Shown here one piece after another: positions 1 to 5,769 of a stretch of 7,934 nt of DNA. How positions within the stretch are numbered: position 1 is the stretch's first letter; the number at the start of each line of letters is the position of its first letter. Below the pieces are notes generated by a model that saw nothing but the letters and a program-made list of their open reading frames with translations, was not told the DNA's origin and searched no databases. The stretch spans positions 1 through 7,934 of the forward strand of contig CANTHI010000164.1 of the NCBI GenBank assembly GCA_947653505.1, read 5' to 3'. Position numbers and translations under genes: made by a program. Source of the DNA: an uncultured Eubacterium sp. GTDB lineage: Bacteria > Bacillota_A > Clostridia > Lachnospirales > Lachnospiraceae.

Positions 1-3
1 AAA

Positions 4-158
4 CAGAGTACGCCCCAGCCCGATTTTGTCAGGTTACTGTCACAAAAAATTTTTTTTCGATGAAAATCGCTGTAAGCCGCATAACTTCGCTTAGAATGAG
101 ATAAATTAATGCTAAGTCAGCGAAATATAGTGGTAAGTTATTGTCACAAACATTCGTT
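4..158. repeat. Left copy of a ~155-bp direct repeat flanking the ATPase-nuclease cassette
   Basis: This copy aligns in the same orientation with 3130-3290. Hand alignment gives roughly 85 percent identity with one gap of about 6 bp. Two blocks are identical: 18 bp around AAGCCGCATAACTTCGCT and 25 bp at 130-154. The copy holds the motif GTTAYTGTCACAAA at 33-46 and at 137-150, and a further TGTCA at 27-31. It lies downstream of the three cassette genes. The start could extend left of the window, because the similarity is still visible at position 4. No reading frame within it looks coding. It could be a relic of an insertion sequence end, a MITE-like element or a recombination site. Confidence 0.85.
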
Positions 159-211
159 CTAAAACACAAGATCTGATTCAACTATTTGCAGCCTATATCG
201 TAAAAAATCTT

Positions 212-586
212 TTATGTTTTTTCATTTAGGAACTGTGCCAGACTATAAACCTCTCCATAATATTTTCTAACATATATTTTTACTATTTTCTCATATTTCA
301 GGCTGTTTTCCTCTAACTTACTACCAAAAAAATCCCTATTTTCGTTCTGCTGATAATCTTCTAAAAACTTGTTTAAATTCTCTTTTTGTTTTTGCCCTTT
401 TAAACTATCAATCCATAGCTGTACATCCTGCACATCTTTATTTGCCTCTTGCAACATCCTCTTAATCAAATAATATGGATTATTAGTTGCAAAAAATGTA
501 ACTTTTAATCCCGGCCTCATACACTGCATTTCAAGCATGTTTTTTACCTTTTCCAACTCCTTTGCATGCCTGTTCCACTTTATCAC
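212..586 (-). CDS. Small uncharacterised protein, third gene of the ATPase-nuclease cassette; start and frame uncertain
   Basis: I do not recognise a family. The open frame gives up to 124 residues, strongly charged and probably helical, with K/E-rich stretches at about 5-20 and 60-85 and a basic, Tyr-rich C-terminus. It has no signal peptide or membrane segment. The DNA is more AT-rich than the upstream genes. The GTG at 586 has no ribosome binding site at a normal distance. The strong site (GGGAGA at 603-608) serves an ATG at 596 in another frame, which stops after 21 codons at 531. A single-base shift near 565 would join MTLRDKVEQACK to ELEKVKNMLEMQ and give one smooth helix. An ATG at 536-538, overlapping that stop, is another possible start. 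It lies about 40 bp after the nuclease stop, so it belongs to the same transcript and may be an accessory or specificity factor; that role is a guess. Confidence 0.55.
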   Translation of the reverse strand: MIKWNRHAKELEKVKNMLEMQCMRPGLKVTFFATNNPYYLIKRMLQEANKDVQDVQLWIDSLKGQKQKENLNKFLEDYQQNENRDFFGSKLEENSLKYEKIVKIYVRKYYGEVYSLAQFLNEKT

Positions 587-602
587 GAAGTGTCATAAAA
601 TC

Positions 603-608
603 TCTCCC
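603..608 (-). promoter_or_regulatory. Ribosome binding site pointing to an ATG at 596 in the wrong frame
   Basis: GGGAGA lies 6 nt before an ATG at 594-596. The frame opened there runs only 21 codons, to a TGA at 531-533. The long frame (212-586) has no site of this quality at its GTG. This mismatch is the main sign that the small third gene carries a frameshift or a coupled short upstream frame. Confidence 0.5.
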
Positions 609-634
609 ATCTTTTTCATTTTAGCGCTTATAGC

Positions 635-1381
635 TCAAATATCATTAGACTGCCATATTCGAACAATTATATACTTATCCTCCACACATTTGTTTTCATA
701 AGTTTTTTGAAAATCCACAGCATTTTTTATGACAGACGCTTTATCGTAAATATAAAAAAGAATATGCCTGTTTTTATAGTGTATCATATCTGCCGCTATT
801 TCTTCACTAAGCCTGCGCTCCGTTACAGTTTCACTGGAGCATTTTAATTCTATAACCGTATCCTGTGAATCAATCACAATATCCTTACGAACCATATGAT
901 GGCCGCTGTCCTGCGATTCCTCCAGCCTTGCATCTGCAAAAACGCTTCGTATTACAGGATACATAAATCTTTGAAGATCATATTCATTTTCTATTTTAAG
1001 ACATGGAAGATTTCTTTTTAATGAATCACTGCACTTATTAGGAATTTTCTCTTTATACAGGCACCTGCAGTAATCATGAAAATGTTCCAAAATTGCTATC
1101 ACAATCCGGACTCCCTGCTGATTCGAAATCTTCCGGCATATGAAACTCTCTTTTTTTAAGCAGTCCATCACTTTCTTCTTACTGTTTTCAAAATTCTCAA
1201 ATGTTGCCTGTTTTGAAAATCTGTTGATATATACTTCTGATAACACCCTGACTTCGTCAGCTATATTTTCATATCCTTCTGTTTCCAGCTTTTCTATGCA
1301 TTCTGGAACGACATTCTGATACTGTTCCATTGTATCTGCAGCATCAATCTTATCATAGAGCTCTTCTAGAATAAAAGGCAT
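635..1381 (-). CDS. PD-(D/E)XK nuclease, DpnII/MboI-like restriction endonuclease fold
   Basis: The 248-residue product is predicted to cut DNA. Residues 1-125 form a helical N-terminal region with no family I recognise. The C-terminal half matches the DpnII/MboI-like endonuclease pattern: NEYDLQRFMYPVIR (about 132-145), a linker with an Arg-Lys-Asp step, catalytic candidates D167 and E178-L-K180 (the D...ExK core of PD-(D/E)XK enzymes), then LSEEIAADMIHYK (191-203) and the strand HILFYIYD (206-213), where this family has its FVYDP-like segment. I chose the ATG at 1381, not the one 15 bp upstream, because the upstream ATG lies against the ribosome binding site GGGGGAGG (1387-1394). The start overlaps the ATPase stop as TAATG, so translation is probably coupled and the two proteins made in step. 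No methyltransferase accompanies it, so it is unlikely to be a classical restriction-modification enzyme. Fold confidence is good; target and activity are unknown. Confidence 0.82.
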   Translation of the reverse strand: MPFILEELYDKIDAADTMEQYQNVVPECIEKLETEGYENIADEVRVLSEVYINRFSKQATFENFENSKKKVMDCLKKESFICRKISNQQGVRIVIAILEHFHDYCRCLYKEKIPNKCSDSLKRNLPCLKIENEYDLQRFMYPVIRSVFADARLEESQDSGHHMVRKDIVIDSQDTVIELKCSSETVTERRLSEEIAADMIHYKNRHILFYIYDKASVIKNAVDFQKTYENKCVEDKYIIVRIWQSNDI

Positions 1382-2541
1382 TAAATCCTCCCCCATCTCA
1401 AATAAAACAAAAACAGCGATTCCAATATATAAAGAACATTATCTTTCCATTCTATCACTTCATAAAACCGCCCATGATCCGACAGCACTTCCTGAAGATT
1501 TTTCAAATAATCTTTTAATGATTTTGCAGTCGGCTTTTCTTCACCTGATACAAGCGACAGAACCCTATTCATTAATCCTTCAAATCCCACACTTACAATC
1601 GGCGGATCAACTGCCAATGCCTCCAGAATCAGCCCATACAAATCCAGTTCTCCAAAGTTCTCCGTCTGATAGCTTTTTCTGCTCTTCCCTCTTGGATTTT
1701 TCCCCTGTCTGATTACATTTGCAACTTTCCCATAATCCAGGTTCAATGTAGAAAAGCGAAATGACTTTTCTATCGTGCTGTCTTTTATTTTACACGCTGC
1801 ATTTTCGTCTGCATTTTCCAAAATACAGATATTAAGGCAGATCAGCTGTATCAGCTGCGGGGAACAGATACTTTCCTCTACCAGACGTTCCACATTCACT
1901 TCTGAAATGTCAGCTGCCAGTTCTGAAAATCCTTTTATAGGAATCTCCCTCAGTTCATCTTTTGTCCATGCTTCAAGGTCGATAATGCTGATACGCCCCT
2001 GCAAATCCGGATTTGTACGTATCGCATCATCACTTCTGTGCGGCAGGGACGCAATAATGACTTTAAACCCTCTTCTGATTGCATCTTTAAACTGCTGTGC
2101 CATATACATCTGCATTGCAGGGCCAGCATAATGAAAATCATCCAGTAAAAGAACAAGCCCATGCTGTTTGTAATAATCTAATACATTATCTTTTGTAATA
2201 ACATACGTTTCCGATACAACATCATTTGAATTGCTGCCCCGCATAAATTCGCCGCCTGATGGCATTCCTGCCTTCGTCCCAATCTGAAACCACAGGTTCT
2301 TTTCTTCATTAAAATCTGAACCTGTCACCTCCACCAGATGCTCAAATCCAATTACTTTCTCACATAGAACTGTTTTCCCAATTTTAGACGGCCCTGATAT
2401 AGATGTCAGATAACCGTCCATGCTCAATGCCTGCTTCAATCTTTCTTCATAAGTAAATCCTATCTTCATTTTTCTTGTAACATACGTGCTCTCAGGCAGC
2501 GCTCCTGGTATAAATACTTCCTGTGCCCTCTTTTTCGCCAT
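1381..2541 (-). CDS. AAA+/STAND-like P-loop ATPase of a putative defence cassette
   Basis: The 386-residue protein is an ATP-binding regulator or motor rather than a metabolic enzyme. It has a Walker A motif GPSKIGKT at 50-57, a Walker B strand VLLLDDFH at 130-137 with D134/D135, and a sensor-like strand VIIASLP (161-167) followed by Arg-rich helices. A helical lid fills the middle. The C-terminal 90 residues resemble a winged-helix domain and end with LYILESLFLFYLRWG, a hydrophobic tail typical of Orc/STAND-type bacterial ATPases. The start is the ATG at 2541, with GGAGG 8 nt upstream; a GTG 15 bp earlier overlaps that site and is rejected. It is the first gene of the cassette, with its own promoter, and overlaps the nuclease gene by one base. 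The likely model is an ATPase that senses a signal or loads on DNA and controls the partner nuclease, as in other ATPase-nuclease defence systems. A transposition-type ATPase role is less likely, as no transposase is present. Confidence 0.82.
   Translation of the reverse strand: MAKKRAQEVFIPGALPESTYVTRKMKIGFTYEERLKQALSMDGYLTSISGPSKIGKTVLCEKVIGFEHLVEVTGSDFNEEKNLWFQIGTKAGMPSGGEFMRGSNSNDVVSETYVITKDNVLDYYKQHGLVLLLDDFHYAGPAMQMYMAQQFKDAIRRGFKVIIASLPHRSDDAIRTNPDLQGRISIIDLEAWTKDELREIPIKGFSELAADISEVNVERLVEESICSPQLIQLICLNICILENADENAACKIKDSTIEKSFRFSTLNLDYGKVANVIRQGKNPRGKSRKSYQTENFGELDLYGLILEALAVDPPIVSVGFEGLMNRVLSLVSGEEKPTAKSLKDYLKNLQEVLSDHGRFYEVIEWKDNVLYILESLFLFYLRWGRI
1387..1394 (-). promoter_or_regulatory. 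Ribosome binding site deciding the nuclease start
   Basis: GGGGGAGG lies 5 nt upstream of the ATG at 1379-1381 and inside the last codons of the ATPase gene. It excludes the ATG at 1394-1396 as the likely start, because that codon directly abuts the site. The stop TAA and the start ATG share one base. Confidence 0.85.
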
Positions 2542-2549
2542 CTTAACCG

Positions 2550-2554
2550 CCTCC
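2550..2554 (-). promoter_or_regulatory. Ribosome binding site deciding the ATPase start
   Basis: GGAGG lies 8 nt before the ATG at 2539-2541. The in-frame GTG at 2554-2556 overlaps this site and so is not a plausible start. Confidence 0.85.
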
Positions 2555-2571
2555 ACTCGAAAGTTAGATCT

Positions 2572-2599
2572 ATTATACCAGAATTTTATTATATTTAAA
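2572..2599 (-). promoter_or_regulatory. Extended -10 promoter of the ATPase-nuclease cassette
   Basis: A perfect -10 hexamer TATAAT (2572-2577) is preceded by TGG, giving the extended -10 form TGNTATAAT. A -35-like TTTAAA (2594-2599, 4 of 6 matches to TTGACA) stands 16 nt upstream. Transcription would start near 2565 and leave a leader of about 24 nt before the ATG at 2541. A 7-bp inverted repeat CTTTAAA/TTTAAAG at 2622-2638 stands about 25 bp upstream of the -35 and could bind a regulator, but this is weak. Confidence 0.7.
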
Positions 2600-2644
2600 A
2601 GACTTTATAGTATTTTTATGCCTTTAAAGTTTTTAAAGCATTAA

Positions 2645-2672
2645 GCAGCCAGAGCTAAAAGCTGCCAGCTGC
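2645..2672. other. Imperfect hairpin upstream of the cassette promoter
   Basis: GCAGC (2645-2649) pairs with GCTGC (2668-2672), and an inner AGCT (2653-2656) pairs with AGCT (2660-2663) around an AAA loop. On the minus strand it is followed by a poor T-rich stretch, so it could be a weak terminator that isolates the cassette promoter from upstream reading. A proper U-run is lacking. Confidence 0.3.
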
Positions 2673-2696
2673 CACAATGCAGTATCTTTAATGATT

Positions 2697-2892
2697 TCAA
2701 TTATTTCTCATAATCCTTCTGCCATTTCTATAATCGTTTTTTTTATACACCGCATTTTCTATCACCCAATTCTTTACATTCCATATTTCACCATAGTCAG
2801 GCAGCAATAGAAATTATAATTTTAAACTTGTCACCGCAGCAGGCAGTTCCAATCTTCACAATAATTATTCCTCTATCTATATAAAAAAACAT
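2697..2892 (-). pseudogene. Possible remnant of a small frameshifted gene
   Basis: An ATG at 2892 follows GGAGGTGA directly and opens 31 codons ending ACCGDKFKIIISIAA at a TGA at 2797-2799. One base further on, the adjacent frame reads LPDYGEIWNVKNWVIENAVY and continues to a TGA at 2697. Joined by a +1 shift this gives about 64 residues of plausible protein. Just upstream, 2927-3010 gives another short protein-like stretch (RLKYEEIKTLQLIRRS) without a start. I recognise no family. The spacing between the binding site and the ATG is short. This could be a decayed gene or chance. Confidence 0.25.
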
Positions 2893-2899
2893 TCACCTC

Positions 2900-3129
2900 C
2901 GTTAACAAATTTCTTTTTTATTATTTTTAAGAGCTTCTTCTAATTAACTGCAAAGTTTTAATTTCCTCATACTTTAAACGGATTTTTGCTGTTAGATCTG
3001 CTTCACCGCATCAGATCACATTTAATCTCACTCGCATATAATATCATTCCTGTCATACCATACTAACGAAATTCTATATTTTAATTTTTCCCAATATACA
3101 ATTTTTAAACTGGTATACTATCCCGCAGA
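2900..3129. other. AT-rich intergenic stretch without an intact gene
   Basis: Beyond the short protein-like fragment noted at 2927-3010, I see no open frame of useful length, no tRNA and no strong terminator on either strand. The base composition is AT-rich, like the cassette. It probably is old, decayed sequence inside the repeat-bounded unit. Confidence 0.4.
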
Positions 3130-3290
3130 CAGAGCACGCCCCAGCCCAATTGTGTCAAATTATTGTCACAAATAATTTTAAATTTTTTTCGATAAAAAAC
3201 TCTGGAAGCCGCATAACTTCGCTGGGATTGAGATAAATGAATGCTAAGACAGCGAAAAATGGTGGTAAGTTATTGTCACAAACATTTGTT
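3130..3290. repeat. Right copy of the ~160-bp direct repeat
   Basis: This copy matches 4-158 in direct orientation, offset by 3126 bp. The TATTGTCACAAA motif occurs at 3161-3172 and 3271-3282, with an extra TGTCA at 3153-3157, so the arrangement of three TGTCA sites is the same as in the left copy. A 7-bp stem TTCGCTG/CAGCGAA encloses the middle of this copy and is kept at 6 bp in the other. It separates the ATPase-nuclease cassette from the decayed retropepsin locus. Direct rather than inverted orientation argues against the pair being the two ends of one ordinary transposon. Confidence 0.85.
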
Positions 3291-3381
3291 ACTAAAAACT
3301 TCAGCCGTATATAATTTTATGCCTTAATATATTCTTTTGTTACGGTCATTCTTCATGAGCCACACGCTATTATTCCCATAC

Positions 3382-3417
3382 AAAATGGCATCTGCCACAG
3401 CCAGCAAATGCCATTTT
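3382..3417. terminator. Bidirectional intrinsic terminator
   Basis: AAAATGGCAT (3382-3391) pairs perfectly with ATGCCATTTT (3408-3417). After one C/A mismatch a further TGC/GCA closes an 8-nt loop. The stem begins with A residues and ends with T residues on both strands, the usual form of a two-way terminator. It lies about 125 bp beyond the end of the retropepsin frame and would end that minus-strand transcript. It also shields the ATPase cassette from it. Confidence 0.7.
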
Positions 3418-3541
3418 CTTCTCCCTCGTATTTCCAAATCTTACATGTTTCTAAAATCCACTCTTTCTTTAATTTTCAGGCTTTCTGTATCCACCGTGTT
3501 ACATGCATCCCATTATTCAAAACCTAATAAAAACCAGGCCT

Positions 3542-4000
3542 CTATTCACATGCAGCCGTCTCACACAATACATGCATAATCCCATTTTCATCTTTAATGA
3601 TAATATTACAGCAGCTCTGATGATTCTGCGTAACAATGATAAATTTCTTTTCTATATCATCTATTGTATAAACAGTATTTTAAAACATCGTTGCACTAAA
3701 GATGAAATACCCTGGTATATCATTATTCTCGCAGGCCATGATGTGCATTTCTGAATAAATGGGATTTCCAAGCTGTAACGTAAATGTATAAATGTCTCCG
3801 GAAACATTTCCGCCAAAACCACTAAATAAAACATTTCTTTTACATATTTTTGCCCCCAGCGCTTCTAATAATTCCCTGTTTTTTGTCCATACAGGAAACA
3901 GTGCGCCCGTGTCGGTCAAAGCTGTGCATCCCAGGAACAAATGATCAAGCCTTAAGACCGGCCTGCTGGCAGAAACATCCAGTTCAAACCTCTGTTCCAC
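3542..4000 (-). pseudogene. Retropepsin-like aspartic protease, interrupted by an in-frame stop
   Basis: The product belongs to the retroviral-type aspartic protease fold. From the GTG at 4000, with GGGAGGG (4008-4014) 7 nt upstream, residues run through LRLDHLFLGC to the catalytic signature DTGA at 30-33, then an ELLEALGAK helix and a flap-like FGG at 62-64. The reading reaches FIFSATMF at 99-106 and meets TAA (3680-3682). The same frame then continues for 45 sensible codons, NTVYTIDDIEKKFIIVTQ and on, to a TAG at 3542. I recall related clostridial proteins running through SATMF into a YTID-like segment, so a single sense-to-TAA change is the simplest explanation. The 106-residue remnant keeps the catalytic Asp but loses the C-terminal strand and could be unstable. 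An ATG at 4066 in the same frame is less likely, because it would place more than 20 extra residues over the preceding gene. The gene overlaps its upstream partner by 17 bp. Confidence 0.75.
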
Positions 4001-4228
4001 GATTGATCCCTCCCGCTGCGCCAAGCTGAAAAACCATATCCGGCGTTGTAAATAACGGCTGTACATCTTCTCCCTTTAATGAAAATAACCCCAGTTCAGA
4101 TGCAGTTTTTTTGTATATACAACCTCTGCTGATTCTATTTCCCTGCCTTTATATGTTATATTGCGGATGCCCAGCCACTGGTTTGGATATTTATCAGCCA
4201 TCTGTTTTCTTGTCAGCCGCTCTGCCAT
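3984..4228 (-). pseudogene. Small partner protein of the retropepsin gene, frameshifted in a 7-A run
   Basis: The ATG at 4228 has AAGGAG (4235-4240) 6 nt upstream. The zero frame reads MAERLTRKQMADKYPNQWLG and on to VVYTKK, then ends after 50 residues at a TAA (4076-4078). In the -1 frame, entered at the run of seven A (4106-4112), the protein continues as TASELGLFSLKGEDVQPLFT and ends QLGAAGGINRGTEV at a TGA at 3984. The full product would be about 81 residues and overlap the protease start by 17 bp. I recall small proteins of this kind (KYPNQW near the start, LFTTPD near the end) next to retropepsin-like genes in Clostridia, but I have no function for them. The break could be a mutation, a sequencing error in the homopolymer, or a real -1 ribosomal shift on A-AAA-AAA. 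The broken neighbour favours decay. Confidence 0.7.
4008..4014 (-). promoter_or_regulatory. Ribosome binding site deciding the retropepsin start
   Basis: GGGAGGG stands 7 nt before a GTG at 3998-4000. The alternative ATG at 4066 has only GGGAG three nucleotides away. The GTG start places the protease start inside the end of the preceding small gene, as in a translationally coupled pair. Confidence 0.6.
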
Positions 4229-4268
4229 AAATATCTCCTTTCTATATCGTTCCTCTTTCTTTCATTCT

Positions 4269-4300
4269 GTAACAGTTCAGATAACCCATCTAACTGTTAC
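4269..4300. repeat. Perfect dyad, possible operator or leader hairpin
   Basis: GTAACAGTT (4269-4277) is the reverse complement of AACTGTTAC (4292-4300). Inside, AGAT pairs with ATCT after a one-base bulge, so a stem of 13 pairs closes on a 5-nt loop. There is no T-run on either strand, so it is not an intrinsic terminator. It lies about 40 nt before the small-gene start and could bind a repressor or fold in the mRNA leader. Confidence 0.6.
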
Positions 4301-4387
4301 GTATCCAGCCATTGAAAAGTCTCCGCTTCGGTCCGTCCTTAACAAGCGCCACTGGCGCTTAGGACCGCTTCGCGATGGGCTGGATAC
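4301..4387. ncRNA. Structured palindromic element in a long mRNA leader
   Basis: A perfect 10-bp outer stem, GTATCCAGCC (4301-4310) with GGCTGGATAC (4378-4387), encloses an inner stem CGGTCC (4329-4334) with GGACCG (4362-4367). Inside that is a tight hairpin AAGCGCC/GGCGCTT (4344-4360). GTCCT (4335-4339) could instead pair with AGGAC (4361-4365), so two inner pairings compete. The element is GC-rich compared with its surroundings. It lies in the leader between the promoter at 4454 and the small gene at 4228. It could be a cis-regulatory RNA or a member of a dispersed intergenic palindrome family; I do not recognise it as a known riboswitch. The strand cannot be fixed, but transcription is expected on the minus strand. 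Confidence 0.45.
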
Positions 4388-4653
4388 CTGCAGCCACTAC
4401 ATTTTCATACGCTCAGCGCAGTAAATGCGCAGACCTGCCTGAATTATTACTTCATTGTACCATATATCTGTAATTTAGTAATCAAATCAGTTGACTGTCT
4501 TTCATGCTAACATTGTTACACGACACAAACGCTTCCTGAAATGGGAACAAACGCCGGATACACACATGCCATAAGCCGCATAGCGCGTATACGCCCAGCA
4601 CAGCAAGTGCACAAAGCTGTAATCGAGTTTTATTTTCATTTTTAAAATCTATT
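4388..4653. other. Intergenic stretch between the radical SAM gene and the retropepsin unit
   Basis: It holds the promoter at 4454-4481 and a small GCGCA/TGCGC hairpin at 4416-4430. On the minus strand, an open frame from the end of the radical SAM gene to 4482 has a membrane-like stretch (RLQLCALAVLGVYALCGLW), but no start codon with a binding site. No clear terminator for the radical SAM operon is visible. Confidence 0.4.
4454..4481 (-). promoter_or_regulatory. Candidate extended -10 promoter of the small-protein/retropepsin unit
   Basis: TACAAT (4454-4459) is preceded by TGG, an extended -10. A poor -35 candidate TTACTA lies 16 nt upstream (4476-4481). The start of transcription would be near 4447, about 220 nt before the ATG at 4228, so the structured elements at 4269-4387 would be transcribed. 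Confidence 0.5.
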
Positions 4654-5769
4654 TTACATCCATGATGCGTTTCCCGTTTCTTTCGTAATACTATTATGTG
4701 TACAAGGCCGGCAAACCGGACCAAGCTCCATCCCATGCTGTCTTGCAATATCATCTGCCGCCAATACCAATTGTAGTAAAAATTCTGAATCCGGTTTTGG
4801 ATGCTGCTGCAGATCCGTTCCATCTCCAGGAACAAACGCACTCAGTACGGGAATGCAGCCCAAAGAACACAGCGCTTGTACTCCTTGCAGCGTATCTTCT
4901 ATTGTTTCCAGACCAGCAATCAAAGACGAACGCACATTTCCCTGGCCAAATATATCCACCGCTTTTTGTATAAATAGATAATAGTTATCTTTTCCAATCT
5001 TATATTTATCCTGAATATACCGTCTGCGCAATTCATCCTGATACAATTCCAGATTTACAGATAATGTTTTAATCCCGCAATCTTCATAAAGGTACTTTAA
5101 AAAATCAGTATACCCCTCCTTCCCGGCATCCCTGGCATGCAGTCCTCTCGGTGAAAGCATTACGTCAAAATCATAATCTGAATACTTCTTCGGGAAGTAA
5201 CGGTATACCTCATTTAAATATTGATAAGTTCCATCTTCCTGTTTTGGCGTCCCGCCGCTAATCAGGATGTGACGCGGGGATACCGAATTATCGGATAACG
5301 CAGTCTGCACTGCCTGCTCTAATGTCCCATATGGTATTTCCAGATATCGCTGATGATTACAAGTGCAAAACTGGCAATGATAGTCACAGCCATGTATTGG
5401 AGATATCCGCATTCTGTCCGCATGTACCATTACCAGCTCACGTACTGGCGTGCCATCGGGCAGCAATGCATTATTTAATGCAAAACCAGGCGCCGGCATT
5501 ATTTCAACCAAAGTATTGAGCATCCGTCCATTCATTTCCAGCCTAAACTTCTGATCTTTAAAATCAACAAGAAATGGCGTATTTTCATACTTTACAGGTA
5601 CATTTGCATAAATCCGGTTATCCATTTTTACGACCACGCCCCCTGTCGTAGCATAATCCTCATAAACAATATGGCCAAATCTGGTATGATTCATATTTGC
5701 CCTTGCTTCTCTTGTAAAAACAGCGCCTTGCTGCATCAATCGAATCTTCAATTCGGTATATTCCATCAT
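4654..5769 (-). CDS. Radical SAM enzyme of unknown substrate
   Basis: The 371-residue protein cleaves S-adenosylmethionine at a [4Fe-4S] cluster to start radical chemistry in the cytoplasm. Residues 1-115 form an N-terminal region rich in beta structure. The cluster motif CX3CX2C is C128, C132, C135 in HGCDYHCQFC, and the SAM-contacting glycine motif is ISGGTPK at 170-176. The barrel continues through MLSPRG (204-209), SVNLELY (237-243) and SLIAGLETIEDTL (282-294), which resembles the C-terminal half of BioB/HydE-like barrels. A second pair, C353 and C356 in GPVCRPC near the end, might help bind an extra metal or cluster; three further ligands would be needed for a typical auxiliary [4Fe-4S]. 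The start follows the toroid gene stop with no gap (TAAATGATG). GGGG at 5776-5779 suits either ATG, at 5769 or 5766. Tight coupling suggests both act on one pathway. I cannot place it in a named subfamily. Confidence 0.88.
   Translation of the reverse strand: MMEYTELKIRLMQQGAVFTREARANMNHTRFGHIVYEDYATTGGVVVKMDNRIYANVPVKYENTPFLVDFKDQKFRLEMNGRMLNTLVEIMPAPGFALNNALLPDGTPVRELVMVHADRMRISPIHGCDYHCQFCTCNHQRYLEIPYGTLEQAVQTALSDNSVSPRHILISGGTPKQEDGTYQYLNEVYRYFPKKYSDYDFDVMLSPRGLHARDAGKEGYTDFLKYLYEDCGIKTLSVNLELYQDELRRRYIQDKYKIGKDNYYLFIQKAVDIFGQGNVRSSLIAGLETIEDTLQGVQALCSLGCIPVLSAFVPGDGTDLQQHPKPDSEFLLQLVLAADDIARQHGMELGPVCRPCTHNSITKETGNASWM

Noticed and set aside
202..222. Possible terminator after the third cassette gene (A6 and T6 arms)
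   Set aside because: The stem is A-T only, overlaps the stop codon and would be unstable.
1518..2131. Plus-strand open frames (64 and 118 residues) opposite the ATPase gene
   Set aside because: They lie wholly within a gene with clear Walker motifs, lack ribosome binding sites and have low-complexity Ser/Leu-rich products typical of antisense shadows.
3337..3754. Plus-strand open frames of 80 and 83 residues
   Set aside because: They run over the bidirectional terminator and the antisense of the retropepsin frame, with no binding site and no recognisable sequence.
4161..4424. Plus-strand 87-residue frame over the palindromic element
   Set aside because: It is opposite the small partner gene and the structured leader, and the composition is explained by the inverted repeats.
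4585..4594. Palindrome GCGTATACGC downstream of the radical SAM gene
   Set aside because: It is short, without a loop or T-run, and is easily due to chance.
4482..4841. Minus-strand 119-residue frame with a hydrophobic C-terminal stretch
   Set aside because: Its N-terminal two fifths lie inside the radical SAM gene in another frame, and no start with a binding site exists after that gene ends. The membrane-like stretch is noted under the intergenic entry.
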